From Rhodobacteraceae bacterium 63075 (lineage in GTDB: Bacteria > Pseudomonadota > Alphaproteobacteria > Rhodobacterales > Rhodobacteraceae): DNA of 64,000 nucleotides. The DNA is taken from the NCBI GenBank assembly GCA_003417655.1, contig QVMW01000014.1, positions 19,021 through 83,020 on the forward strand, in the 5' to 3' direction. A program made the translations under genes and the position numbers. Every line of letters starts with the position of its first letter. Positions within the stretch are counted from its first letter, which is position 1. This document shows positions 36,426-45,588 of the stretch, piece after piece. The notes beneath the pieces are model-generated. The model was not told where the DNA came from, did not search any database, and was given only the letters and a program-made list of their open reading frames with translations.

Positions 36426-37643
36426 TCACGGAGCCGCGCCACCGCCGCCTACGAATAGCCCGATGGCCAACCAGGCATAGGCCAGCATGGCCAGCACGAA
36501 GAGCGTCTTCTCCAGCGCGCCCTCGCCCATGTCGAAGGACCAGCCGGACTGCTTGATTTTCCACCCCACGAAACCCGCGCTGAGCGTCAGGAACAGGGCG
36601 TTGAACCAGAAGGTGTAATCAATGGCAAAGAAGGTGCGGTCCGTCACCGCGCGCACCTGATCGGCCGAGGGGAGCAGCCCCAGAAACGCGAAGCCATAGT
36701 GCAGCAACAGCGCCGTGGCGACCAGCACCACGAGGAAGACGGCCAGGATGTAGAGCGCCATCTTCCAGCCGTAATACTTGGCGTTCACCCGCAGGACGGG
36801 AACCACCACGAGATCGGAGAAGATGAAGGCCATGATCCCGGCGAAAGCCACGCCGTTGCCGTAGAGCACCGCGGCGAGCGGGATGTTCCCCATCGACCCG
36901 ATGAAGGTGAAGAAGGCCGCGACCGGCCCGACCAGCGCCTGCGCCAGCAGCTCGAAAAAGCCCGGGTCTTCCCCGCCTATGAACATGGTCTCGAAGAAGA
37001 CGCGCGGGACGAAGGCGGCAATGAGGCCGGCGGCGGTGAAGCCGATGGTCACGTCCTTCCAGACCATCGCCCACTCCATGTAGTAGCGCTGCGCGACCTC
37101 GCCCCAAAGCGCCGCAGAGCGCAGCTTGCCACGCCAGGACATGTCGTCGCCGGCACCCTCTTCTTCGCCGCCCTCGCGCGCCTGCGCGCGCTCACGCGCC
37201 TCCTCGATCGGGGCGAAACGGGCGGTCAGGCGCACGACCAGCCACATCAGGAGTATGAGCAGGACACCCCCGACATACTCACCGACAACGAACTGCCAGC
37301 CGAGGAAGATCGCGATGATGATCCCCAGCTCGATGACGAGGTTGGTCGAGGCCAGCAAGAACGCCATGGACGGGATGAACCCCGCCCCCTTGGCGAAAAG
37401 AGCGCGCGTGCCGGACAAGGCCGCGAAGCTGCAGGATGAACTGGCAAAGCCGAAAAAGGCCCCAAGCGCGACAGAACGAGGCCCCGTCTCGCCCATCGCC
37501 CGCTGCATGCGCGCACGCGTGATGAAGACCTGGATCATCGCAGAGATCAGGTAGCCCAGCCCGAAGGCCCAGAACGCTGTCCAGAACAGCCCCAGCGCCG
37601 TGACCGACGCCGCGTGCCATCCTTCCAGAAATGTTTGCTGCAT
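36426..37643 (-). CDS. Permease, DUF318/YraQ-like family
   Basis: 405-residue polytopic membrane protein with about eight to ten helices. Two similar halves carry GAFFGFASSSCSFAALSGTRALFAKGAGFIPSMAFLLAS and GSMGNIPLAAVLYGNGVAFAGIMAFIFSDL, the duplicated motif of putative permeases formerly DUF318, with a charged cytoplasmic linker (EEARERAQAREGGEEE) between. Some members are linked to metal or arsenic handling, but no such genes are near. ATG 37643 has GGAG nearby; the upstream extension is rejected. Confidence 0.85.
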   Translation of the reverse strand: MQQTFLEGWHAASVTALGLFWTAFWAFGLGYLISAMIQVFITRARMQRAMGETGPRSVALGAFFGFASSSCSFAALSGTRALFAKGAGFIPSMAFLLASTNLVIELGIIIAIFLGWQFVVGEYVGGVLLILLMWLVVRLTARFAPIEEARERAQAREGGEEEGAGDDMSWRGKLRSAALWGEVAQRYYMEWAMVWKDVTIGFTAAGLIAAFVPRVFFETMFIGGEDPGFFELLAQALVGPVAAFFTFIGSMGNIPLAAVLYGNGVAFAGIMAFIFSDLVVVPVLRVNAKYYGWKMALYILAVFLVVLVATALLLHYGFAFLGLLPSADQVRAVTDRTFFAIDYTFWFNALFLTLSAGFVGWKIKQSGWSFDMGEGALEKTLFVLAMLAYAWLAIGLFVGGGGAAP

Positions 37644-37740
37644 GGAGTGTCTCCCCGGGGTTGCAACAGGCCAACGCCCAACCTGTGGCTTCGTTCCCGA
37701 TGAGACGCGGCGCCGACCAAGGCCGGTCGCTATCCGGGAC

Positions 37741-38706
37741 CTACCCCCACAGCGCCCGCTCCGGCGGATGCACGCCCTGCGCGTCATAGCGCAGCGGCGC
37801 GGCGCGATCCTCGGCCAGCAGGAGCGGGCCGTCGAGATCGGTCACCAACGCACCCTGCGCCACCAGCGTGGCAGGGGCCATCGCCAGCGAGCTGGCCACC
37901 ATGCAGCCCACCATCACGCCGTAGCCCGCCTCCCGCGCGGCCTGCCTGAGCGCCAGCGCCTCGGTCAGCCCGCCGGTCTTGTCGAGCTTGATGTTGACCA
38001 CGTCATACTTGCCCTTCAGCGCGGGCAGGCTGGCGCGGTCATGACAGCTTTCATCGGCGCAGACGGGCACGGGCCGCGCCAGCCCGCGCAGCCCCTCGTC
38101 ATCGCCTGCCGGTAGAGGCTGCTCGACAAGCGCGACGCCGAGCCTCTGCAAATGCGGGACGAGATCGCGGTAGATCTCCCGCGTCCAGCCCTCGTTGGCG
38201 TCGATGATGATCCGCGCCCCGGGTGCCCCCGCGCGAACGGCCTCGAGCCGGGGCATGTCGTCGGGCGTGCCCAGCTTGATCTTCAGAAGCGGGCGATGCG
38301 CCTGCTCTGCCGCCTGCGCACGCATCTTCTCGGGCGCGTCCAGCGAGAGCGTATAGGCCGTGATCTCGGGGCGCGGTGCGGGCAGGCCCGCAAGCTCCCA
38401 GACGCGCTTGCCCGCGCGCTTGGCCTCGAGGTCCCACAGCGCGCAATCCACCGCGTTGCGCGCCGCGCCGGGCGGGAGCATCTCTTGAAGCCCCGCGCGG
38501 TCAATGTCCGGCGGCAGGCTTTCGATCTGCTCCCTCACCGAGCCGATGCTCTCGCCATAGCGTTTGTAGGGACAACACTCCCCCAAGCCCTCGAAGCCCG
38601 CAGCGGCGATCCGCACGGTCAGCACCTCGGCCGTGGTGCGCGAGCCCCGCGAGATCGTGAAAACCCGCGCCAGCCGGAAGCTTTCCGCCGTCACGCTGAG
38701 CCTCAT
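37741..38706 (-). CDS. dgcA: N-acetyl-D-glutamate racemase DgcA (enolase superfamily)
   Basis: 321-residue muconate-lactonising-type enzyme. The catalytic KxK pair is in LLKIKLG, metal ligands are Asp in IIIDANEGW, Glu in LVEQPLP and Asp in CADESCHD, and the second-side Lys is in VNIKLDKTGG. Dipeptide epimerases share this pattern. The four-base overlap with a DgcN-type gene points to the marine DgcN-DgcA pathway, in which D-glutamate is N-acetylated and then racemised to N-acetyl-L-glutamate. Symbol rests on that pairing. Confidence 0.85.
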   Translation of the reverse strand: MRLSVTAESFRLARVFTISRGSRTTAEVLTVRIAAAGFEGLGECCPYKRYGESIGSVREQIESLPPDIDRAGLQEMLPPGAARNAVDCALWDLEAKRAGKRVWELAGLPAPRPEITAYTLSLDAPEKMRAQAAEQAHRPLLKIKLGTPDDMPRLEAVRAGAPGARIIIDANEGWTREIYRDLVPHLQRLGVALVEQPLPAGDDEGLRGLARPVPVCADESCHDRASLPALKGKYDVVNIKLDKTGGLTEALALRQAAREAGYGVMVGCMVASSLAMAPATLVAQGALVTDLDGPLLLAEDRAAPLRYDAQGVHPPERALWG

Positions 38707-39707
38707 GTCATCGCCTCGAGCACATCCACGAGCGCCTCTGCCCCGAAGCGGCAGGGATCGCAGGCCGGCAGGCCAAAGCGGCTTTCGAGCTCGGCAAGAT
38801 AGCTCAGCGCCCCGGCCTCTGTCATTTTATGGGTGTTGATCGAAAAGCCGATTGCCGCGCAGTCCGGGTTTGCGATCCGGGCGAGCTTGAGCGCGAGTTC
38901 CTTGAGCTCCTCGAGGCCCGGCAGCGCGTAGCCCGGCATACCGCGCACATGCTCACGAGTCGGCTCATGACAGAGCACCAGCGCATCCGGCTGGCTGCCG
39001 TGGATCAGCGCCAGCGTCACGCCGGAATAGCTCAGGTGATAGAGGCTGCCCTGTCCCTCGACGATGTCCCAGTGCTCCGCGTTATTCTCGGGCGTCAGCC
39101 ATTCGATGGAACCCGACATGAAGTCGGCCACCACCGCATCGAGCGGCACGCCCTCACCGGTGATGAGGATGCCGGTCTGCCCCGTCGCGCGAAAGGTGCA
39201 ACTCATGCCCCGCGCGCGCATCTCCCGCTCAAGGCTCAGAGAGGTATACATCTTGCCCATGGAGCAATCAGTGCCCACGGTCAGCACGCGCCTGCCGCTG
39301 CGCTTGCGCCCGCTCGCTATGGGATAGCGCACCTCCGGCACGCGCACGTCATGCAAGTCGCGCCCCGTGGCCTGCGCCACGGCGGCAAGGTCGCGCTCGT
39401 TGCGCAACAGGTTGTGCAAGCCGGAGGCCAGGTCGAACCCGCCTTCCAGCGCCGTGACGAGCACTTTCTTCCAATCCTGGTTGATGACTCCGCCGCGATT
39501 GGCCACGCCGATGACAAGCGTCTTCGCCCCAGCCGCACGCGCCTCTTCGAGGCTCATGTCCGGCAGGCCCACATCCGCCTCGCAGCCCTCCATTCTGAAC
39601 TGACCGACCGCATTCTCCGGGCGCCAGTCGCGGATCCCCTGCGCCACTTTGGCAGAGAGCTGATCAGGCGCGTCTCCGAGAAAGAGCAGGTAGGGCGTCT
39701 TGATCAT
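38703..39707 (-). CDS. dgcN: D-glutamate N-acetyltransferase DgcN (DUF1611)
   Basis: 334 residues of the DUF1611 family, whose marine members acetylate D-glutamate. The P-loop-like TVGTDCSMGKMYTSLSLERE and the segments ATGQTGILITGEGVPLDA and VEGQGSLYHLSYSGVTLALIHGSQPDALVLCHEP are hallmarks. ATG 39707 is chosen (MIKTPYLLFLGD). It overlaps dgcA by four bases, so the pair is an operon for D-glutamate use; an MFS transporter gene on the same strand starts 1.4 kb upstream. Confidence 0.88.
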   Translation of the reverse strand: MIKTPYLLFLGDAPDQLSAKVAQGIRDWRPENAVGQFRMEGCEADVGLPDMSLEEARAAGAKTLVIGVANRGGVINQDWKKVLVTALEGGFDLASGLHNLLRNERDLAAVAQATGRDLHDVRVPEVRYPIASGRKRSGRRVLTVGTDCSMGKMYTSLSLEREMRARGMSCTFRATGQTGILITGEGVPLDAVVADFMSGSIEWLTPENNAEHWDIVEGQGSLYHLSYSGVTLALIHGSQPDALVLCHEPTREHVRGMPGYALPGLEELKELALKLARIANPDCAAIGFSINTHKMTEAGALSYLAELESRFGLPACDPCRFGAEALVDVLEAMT

Positions 39708-39858
39708 GGTTGCCTCCCACAAGCAGAATCACTCGATACTGAGTGTCGCGCTCAGCTTGCAAAATGTCTCGCCGAAACCGCGCGATGCAACGCGCAGGCG
39801 GTTTTTCGGCCCCGCTCTGGCTTGACGCCCTCTGTATCGCGCCCCGTATCACGCCCCA

Positions 39859-41109
39859 TTATGACGAAGCGTCTTCGTCTTCCTCTTGCTCTGACGCCCA
39901 GGCCTCGGCCTGCAACATGCCCGGCTGGGCGACACCGATCACCCCGGTCATCATCGCCTCGCCCGTCTCCCCGGGCGCCTCGCTGCTGACACGGCGCGCC
40001 AGCGCGATGATCGCCACGCCGATGCCGATCAGCACGACCAGGATCTGAAGCCCCCGACCGGCGGCGGCGGCCACGAGGACAGGGCCGAGGAAAATCCCGA
40101 AAACTTGTCCGAACTGCTGGAGAAAGGCCATTGTGCCGCTGGCCGGAACGACCTGCCCCGGCTCGAGCTGATCATTGGCATGGGCCGCGAGGATGGAATA
40201 GACCGGCAGCGTGGTCACGGCGATGATGGCGAAGCCGACCACGAGCAGGGCTGGCCGCGTGTCCACCGCCATCCAGACCGCCGCCAGCACCGAGACCACG
40301 CTCAGCCCGATCACGACATAGCGCCGGTCCATTTGATCGGACAGCCAGCCGACGGGATATTGCAGCAGCCCGGCGGCAATCAGCGCCACAACCAGAGCCG
40401 CCGAGGCATTCGCTCCCGAGAACCCCTGCGCCAGCGCATAGAGCGGCAAGCCTATGAACCAGGCCGACACGCCCACAGCCATGAAGAAAATGCCCAGAAC
40501 GGACATCGGCGAGACACGATAAAGCCGCCGGACGCTCATTCTGTCGGGCACGCTGTAGTCCGGCGCGCGAATACCTGACAGAAGCAGCGGCACGATCGCC
40601 ACCGACATCAGCACCGAAGTGATCCCGAAGAGCATGTTGCCCGTGGGATCGGGCAGGCCGACCATCGCCGTGCCAAGCGCCGGACCGAGCGTCTGGATGA
40701 TGAAATAGACCGAAAGAACCTGCGCGCGAATGCGGTTCTCCGACTTGGCGTTAAGCCAGCTCTCAGTGACGACGTAGAGCCCCGGAAAACAGGCCCCGGC
40801 CAAAAACCGCATCGCGCTCCATGTGATGGCATCCGTGGTCAGCAGATGGATGATGGCCGCAACCGACACCATCGAGGCAAGCGCGCTGAACACGCGGATA
40901 TGCCCCACCTTCTCGATCAGGCGCGGCGTCGCCAGCGTGCCGATCATCGCGCCCAGCGGATAGCAGGTCTGCATGATCGAGATCGTCAGCGCCGAGAAGC
41001 CCAGCTCCGAGCCGCGAATCGACAGCAGTGTGACGAGCAGCCCGTTGGCCACCATCAGCCCCAGCATCCCGAGAAAAAGCGCCCAATTGTCCCATAAGGC
41101 CTGTCGCAT
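39859..41109 (-). CDS. MFS transporter
   Basis: 416-residue major facilitator with about twelve membrane helices. The loop between helices 2 and 3 reads PLGAMIGTLATPRLIEKVGHIRVF and the second-half equivalent is YPVGWLSDQMDRRYVVIGLS. Resembles the YcaD-like group. It precedes dgcN by about 150 bases on the same strand, so it may import or export a substrate of that pathway, but this is only positional. Confidence 0.88.
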   Translation of the reverse strand: MRQALWDNWALFLGMLGLMVANGLLVTLLSIRGSELGFSALTISIMQTCYPLGAMIGTLATPRLIEKVGHIRVFSALASMVSVAAIIHLLTTDAITWSAMRFLAGACFPGLYVVTESWLNAKSENRIRAQVLSVYFIIQTLGPALGTAMVGLPDPTGNMLFGITSVLMSVAIVPLLLSGIRAPDYSVPDRMSVRRLYRVSPMSVLGIFFMAVGVSAWFIGLPLYALAQGFSGANASAALVVALIAAGLLQYPVGWLSDQMDRRYVVIGLSVVSVLAAVWMAVDTRPALLVVGFAIIAVTTLPVYSILAAHANDQLEPGQVVPASGTMAFLQQFGQVFGIFLGPVLVAAAAGRGLQILVVLIGIGVAIIALARRVSSEAPGETGEAMMTGVIGVAQPGMLQAEAWASEQEEDEDASS

Positions 41110-41274
41110 GGCCCAATGCTGACACTTGCCGCCCCCAAGCCGCAGGCTTGTTTACGACAAACCTGCCGTTTTCAGGTTTTGCTGCAACTGCACAATCGCC
41201 TTGCAAGCCCTCGCGCAATTTAATACCGATCAGGCCGAGAAAATCGTAATTTCCTGACCCGGAGGTCCCCGCCG

Positions 41275-42231
41275 ATGAGTTTCCGCCTGCAACCCGCTCC
41301 GCCAGCCCGTCCGAACCGCTGCCAGCTCTTCGGCCCGGGCTCGAACCCGAAGCTGTTCGAGAAGATGGCCGCGAGCGACGCGGATGTGATCAACCTCGAT
41401 CTGGAGGATTCCGTGGCCCCCGATGACAAGGACATGGCCCGCGCCAATGTCATCGAGGCGATCGGCTCGGTGGACTGGGGCAAGAAGACGCTCTCCGTGC
41501 GCATCAACAGCCTCGACACGCCCTTCTGGTATCGCGATGTCGTCGATCTTCTGGAGCAGGCGGGCGAGCGGCTCGACCAGATCATGATCCCCAAGGTGGG
41601 CTGCGCCGAGGATGTCTATGCCGTCGATGCGCTGGTCACGGCCGTTGAGCGCGCCAAGGGCCGCGAGAAGCCCGTGAGCTTCGAAGTCATTATCGAGAGC
41701 GCCGCGGGCATCGCCCATGTCGAGGAGATCGCCGCCGCGTCGCCCCGGATGCAGGCGATGAGCCTCGGTGCGGCCGATTTCGCCGCCTCCATGGGCATGG
41801 CCACCACGGGGATCGGCGGCACGCAGGAAAACTACTACATGCTCAAAGGCGGCGAGAAGCACTGGTCCGACCCCTGGCACTGGGCGCAGGCCGCCATCGT
41901 CGCCGCCTGCCGCACCCACGGCATCCTTCCGGTCGACGGCCCCTTCGGCGACTTTTCCGACGATGACGGCTACCGGGCACAGGCGCGCCGCTCGGCGACG
42001 CTGGGCATGGTCGGCAAATGGGCGATCCACCCCAAGCAGATCGCGCTGGCCAACGAGGTGTTCACCCCCTCCGAAGAGGCCGTCGCCGAGGCGCGCGAAA
42101 TCCTCGCCGCGATGGAAGAGGCCAAGGCCAAGGGCGAAGGCGCGACCGTCTACAAGGGCCGCCTCGTCGACATCGCCTCGATCAAGCAGGCCGAAGTGAT
42201 CGTCGCGCAGGCCGAGCTGATCGCGGGCTGA
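41275..42231 (+). CDS. mcl1: L-malyl-CoA / beta-methylmalyl-CoA lyase
   Basis: CitE-like TIM-barrel lyase of 318 residues that cleaves methylmalyl-CoA to glyoxylate and propionyl-CoA, and malyl-CoA to glyoxylate and acetyl-CoA, in the ethylmalonyl-CoA pathway. Seen are RSxLFxPG-type RCQLFGPGSNPKLFEK, VINLDLEDSVAPDDK, the metal-binding Glu in FEVIIESAAGIAHVEEI and GMVGKWAIHPKQIALANEVF. The start has CGGAGG nearby. Followed by a hairpin. Confidence 0.94.
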   Translation: MSFRLQPAPPARPNRCQLFGPGSNPKLFEKMAASDADVINLDLEDSVAPDDKDMARANVIEAIGSVDWGKKTLSVRINSLDTPFWYRDVVDLLEQAGERLDQIMIPKVGCAEDVYAVDALVTAVERAKGREKPVSFEVIIESAAGIAHVEEIAAASPRMQAMSLGAADFAASMGMATTGIGGTQENYYMLKGGEKHWSDPWHWAQAAIVAACRTHGILPVDGPFGDFSDDDGYRAQARRSATLGMVGKWAIHPKQIALANEVFTPSEEAVAEAREILAAMEEAKAKGEGATVYKGRLVDIASIKQAEVIVAQAELIAG

Positions 42232-42244
42232 AGAGCTGCAAAAC

Positions 42245-42299
42245 GGCGGCCACCTACGCGGTGGCTGCCCCCCTTTCTTCTTGCCAAAAAAAATCCCGG
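42245..42299. repeat. Hairpin plus TTCTTCTTGCC module after mcl1
   Basis: A 10-bp stem with one G-U pair (42245-42254 with 42260-42269) is followed by CCCCCTTT and then by a copy of the intergenic module TTCTTCTTGCC...ATCCCGG (42275-42299). It may serve as the mcl1 terminator. The stem shares ACGCGGTGGCTGC with the composite repeat near 20911. Confidence 0.55.
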
Positions 42300-42393
42300 C
42301 ACCACGGCCGCCCAAGGCGCAAGCCCGGAGCGTCTGGCCCATTTCCCCGCAACACGCCGCCCCCGGGCGCACCCTGCGCCCATGCGCGGCGGC

Positions 42394-43272
42394 TCAGACC
42401 CACTTGGCCAGCGGCGGCAGGCTCATCAGCACGGCATTGGCGTCATGCCCCGTCTCGAGGCCGAACTTCGTGCCGCGGTCATAGACGAGGTTGTACTCGG
42501 CATAGAGCCCCCGGTGCACGAGCTGCGCGTCGCGGTCCGCCGCGTCCCAGGCTTGCATCATGCGCGTCTCGGCCAGCGGCAGGAAAGCGGGCAGGAAGGC
42601 CCGCCCGACATCCTGGATCAGCGCGAAATCCGCCTCCCAGTCGCCGCTGTTGTGATCGTCGAGGAAAATCCCGCCCACACCCCGCGCGCGGCCCCGGTGC
42701 GGGATGAAGAAATACTCGTCCGCCCAGGCCTTGAGTCGTGGATAATGCGCCTTGTCGTGGCGGTCGAGATGCTCTTGCTGCACGGCGTGGAAATGCGCGG
42801 TGTCCTCTTCGTATTCGATGCAGGGGTTGAGGTCAGAACCGCCCCCGAACCACCAGCCATGCGGCGTCCAGAACATCCGCGTGTTCATGTGCACGGCGGG
42901 CGCATGCGGGTTCTGCATATGCGCCACGAGGCTGATCCCGCTCGCCCAGAAGCGCGGGTCGTCCTTCATGCCGGGCATGCCCTTGCGCGCCATCATCGCC
43001 GCCTGCGCCCGCTCCCCGAGCGTGCCGTAGACCTCCGAGACATTCACGCCCACCTTCTCGAAGACACGGCCCCCGCGCATCACACTCATCAGCCCGCCGC
43101 CCGCGTCGGACCCGTCGTCCGACTTGCGCTGCGTCTCGCTGACCTCGAAGCGCCCGGCCGCCGCATCGCCGCCATGGGTGTCTTCCAACCCCTCGAAGGC
43201 CGCGACGATCTCGTCGCGCAGGCTCCGGAACCATGCGCTCGCGCGCGCCTTCTCGTCTTTCATCTCGCTCAT
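42394..43272 (-). CDS. hemF: Oxygen-dependent coproporphyrinogen III oxidase
   Basis: 292-residue heme biosynthesis enzyme that oxidatively decarboxylates coproporphyrinogen III. The family signature is clear: GGGSDLNPCIEYEEDTAHFH, KAWADEYFFIPHRGRARGVGGIFLDD, and the C-terminal YNLVYDRGTKFGLETG. Length is standard. Downstream of an SDR-like gene on the same strand (9 bases). Confidence 0.97.
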   Translation of the reverse strand: MSEMKDEKARASAWFRSLRDEIVAAFEGLEDTHGGDAAAGRFEVSETQRKSDDGSDAGGGLMSVMRGGRVFEKVGVNVSEVYGTLGERAQAAMMARKGMPGMKDDPRFWASGISLVAHMQNPHAPAVHMNTRMFWTPHGWWFGGGSDLNPCIEYEEDTAHFHAVQQEHLDRHDKAHYPRLKAWADEYFFIPHRGRARGVGGIFLDDHNSGDWEADFALIQDVGRAFLPAFLPLAETRMMQAWDAADRDAQLVHRGLYAEYNLVYDRGTKFGLETGHDANAVLMSLPPLAKWV

Positions 43273-43281
43273 CTGGCTCTC

Positions 43282-44085
43282 CTAGTGCGCCGGAGCGGTG
43301 ACAGGGTCGAGCAGCGTGCGCCCGCCATCGACCGTCAGGATCTGCCCGGTCACGAAGCCGGACCCGTCCGAGGCGAGAAACTGCACCACCTCGGCCAGCT
43401 CACGCGGGCTGGCGATCCGCCCCAGCGGCGTGCCCTTTTCGATCACGTCCCGGAAATCGGGGCTTTCCTTGAGCTTGTCCTTCAGGCTCGCGCTCATCAC
43501 CGACCCCATGGAGACGGCATTCACACGGATGCGCTCGGGTGCCAGCGCCACGGCGAGCGAGCGGGTCATCTGCTCCAGCGCGGCATTGGAGATCGACAGC
43601 GCCATAAGCTCGGGATGGGCCCGCCGCGACAGGATCGAGGACAGGTTGATTATCGATCCGACAGGGCCATCTCCGCCCGATTCCTCAGCCTGCTTGATCA
43701 TCCGCTTGGCGATGAGCTGGCTCAGGCGCAGCGAGGTCATGAGGTTCTGCTCCAGCGCCAGTTCGACCGCGTCATCGTCGGGGTTGAGCGGATCCGAGCG
43801 CAGAACCTGCCGCGAGGCGTTCACGAGGATATCGACCCGGTCGAAGGCATCGAGCGTCGCCGAGAGCAGGTTGGCGATCGCCAGCTTCTCGCGCAGATCC
43901 CCCGAGAAGGCGCGGAACTTGTCATCCTCCTTGGGCTCGCCAACCTCCTTGCCGAGCCGCTCGCCGTCCATGTCGGCGAACATCACGTTCGCGCCCTTGT
44001 CGACGAAATGCCGTGCAATCGCGAGACCGACCCCGTTGGCCGCTCCTGTCACGATTGCTGTCTTCCCGCTGATCGAAAGCGACAT
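43282..44085 (-). CDS. SDR-fold protein lacking the catalytic Tyr and Lys
   Basis: 267 residues of the short-chain dehydrogenase fold. The cofactor motif TGAANGVGLAIARHF (about 12-26), the acidic FADMDGE, and the C-terminal LAxxxSGFVTGQILTVDGG are intact, so NAD(P) binding is likely. The catalytic Ser region reads NLSSILS, but where the family has Y-x3-K (AYSASKAAL) this protein has ALSISNAAL: Tyr is Leu and Lys is Asn. A normal dehydrogenase activity is therefore doubtful; a binding or regulatory role is possible. It is followed after 9 bases by hemF. Confidence 0.88.
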   Translation of the reverse strand: MSLSISGKTAIVTGAANGVGLAIARHFVDKGANVMFADMDGERLGKEVGEPKEDDKFRAFSGDLREKLAIANLLSATLDAFDRVDILVNASRQVLRSDPLNPDDDAVELALEQNLMTSLRLSQLIAKRMIKQAEESGGDGPVGSIINLSSILSRRAHPELMALSISNAALEQMTRSLAVALAPERIRVNAVSMGSVMSASLKDKLKESPDFRDVIEKGTPLGRIASPRELAEVVQFLASDGSGFVTGQILTVDGGRTLLDPVTAPAH

Positions 44086-44142
44086 GACACTCTCCTTCGC
44101 TTGATTCCCGATCGGTCCGGGGACCAGACCTAACGCAAAACC

Positions 44143-45129
44143 TCAGCGCTTGCGAGATGGCTTGGCCGCGTGAAGCAGCTTGAACCGTCCGTCGCCGCCA
44201 GTCTCCTCGACGCGCCCGAAATGCGCCCGCAGCGTCTCCTCATAGGGCAGGTGCCTGTTGGCGACCATCCAGAGTTGCCCCGTGGGCTTGAGCGCCGCGG
44301 CGGCATTCGCGATGAAGGCCTGTCCCAGCTCGGGCACACCCTTGCGCCCGGCGTGGAACGGCGGGTTCATCACCACCGCATCGAGCGAGGCCCGCGGGCT
44401 CCAGCGCGTTGCATCGTCCCAGTGAAAGCGCGCGCGCGGGTCGGTGATGTTCACCCGCGCGCAGCCCAAAGCCGCGGCGCTCGCCTCGACGAGATGCAGC
44501 GTCTCGACGCCGCCCCGCTCCAGCACGCTCCGCGAAAGATAGCCCCAGCCCGCGCCGAAATCCGCGATCTCGCCTTTCAGCGTCCCGGGCAGGGCCTCTG
44601 CCAGAAGCCGCGAGCCCGCATCCGCCTTTTCCGCCGAGAACACGCCCGGCACGGTATGAAACCCGTCCGCGTTCAGCCCGCCCGCACCGGCCTGAAGCCA
44701 GTCGACATAGCTGCCGTCCGGCAGGGTGCATTCGAAAACCTTGCCATGCGCCTTCGAAAAAGCCGCTCCGCAGCTGCCGCGTTTCCTGAGTTCCCTGAAG
44801 TGGCTCTCCGTGCCGTCGGTCTTCTGCCCATCGACCATGATATGCCCACCCGATGCCTCGGCAGCGCGCGCGAAGAGAACGCGCCCCTCGAGCCGCCCGC
44901 GCGGCACGAAGACCAGCGCCGCCGCAGCCGCGCCGGGCGCCTCCTGCGTCACCTCGTAGCCCTGCGCCGCGTAGCGCCGCGCCTCCACGACATCATCGAC
45001 GCAGAGCACGAGCCGCTCGGCCGGCAAGCCGGCAAGGCTCTGCCCGCGCGCGCCGAACACGGCGATGCGCCCGCTCTCCGGCAGGCTCACATGCCCCGCG
45101 TCAAGGGCCAGGGAAAGTCTTGTGTCCAT
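44143..45129 (-). CDS. RsmC-like rRNA (guanine-N2) methyltransferase
   Basis: 328 residues in two parts: a degenerate N-terminal methyltransferase-like domain and a C-terminal active domain. The SAM motif is LKGEIADFGAGWGYLSRSVLE and the catalytic NPPFH motif is VVMNPPFHAGRKG, as in RsmC (16S G1207) and RlmG. The final part LWMVANRHLPYEETL is also typical. Which guanine it modifies is not certain. Confidence 0.88.
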   Translation of the reverse strand: MDTRLSLALDAGHVSLPESGRIAVFGARGQSLAGLPAERLVLCVDDVVEARRYAAQGYEVTQEAPGAAAAALVFVPRGRLEGRVLFARAAEASGGHIMVDGQKTDGTESHFRELRKRGSCGAAFSKAHGKVFECTLPDGSYVDWLQAGAGGLNADGFHTVPGVFSAEKADAGSRLLAEALPGTLKGEIADFGAGWGYLSRSVLERGGVETLHLVEASAAALGCARVNITDPRARFHWDDATRWSPRASLDAVVMNPPFHAGRKGVPELGQAFIANAAAALKPTGQLWMVANRHLPYEETLRAHFGRVEETGGDGRFKLLHAAKPSRKR

Positions 45130-45156
45130 AAGGGGTCCGATCGCGAGGCCGCGGCC

Positions 45157-45516
45157 TCACTCCTTTTCCATCGTGCATTGCAGCGGGTGCTGATGCTGCC
45201 GCGCCGCATCCATGACCTGAGCCACTTTCGTCTCGGCGATCTCGTGGCTGAACACGCCCACGACGGCCACACCCTTCTTGTGCACCGTCAGCATGATCTC
45301 GAAGGCCTGCGAATGGTCCATCCCGAAGAAGCGCTCGAGCACATGCACGACGAATTCCATCGGGGTATAATCATCATTGAGCAGCAACACCTTGTAGAGC
45401 GGCGGCCGCTTCGTCTTCGGCCTGGTCTTGGTGATGACCGAGGCGTCGCCTTCGCCGCCGTCATCGCCCCCGTCCTCGCCCGACATGATGAAGATCTTTT
45501 CCAGCATCGCTCTCAT
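45157..45516 (-). CDS. clpS: ATP-dependent Clp protease adaptor ClpS
   Basis: 119-residue N-degron adaptor that delivers substrates with bulky N-terminal residues to ClpAP. The core is [24 protein letters not shown] and [21 protein letters not shown] Gly/Asp-rich N-terminal extension precedes it. Start uncertain: ATG 45516 or ATG 45486 (MSGEDGG); neither has a strong Shine-Dalgarno. Confidence 0.94.
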   Translation of the reverse strand: MRAMLEKIFIMSGEDGGDDGGEGDASVITKTRPKTKRPPLYKVLLLNDDYTPMEFVVHVLERFFGMDHSQAFEIMLTVHKKGVAVVGVFSHEIAETKVAQVMDAARQHQHPLQCTMEKE

Positions 45517-45588
45517 TCGTCTTTCGCGCCCCGCAGCCCCCTATATAGCCGCTCAGCCCCGCGTGAAAAGGGGGGCGGCGCGCCGGGC

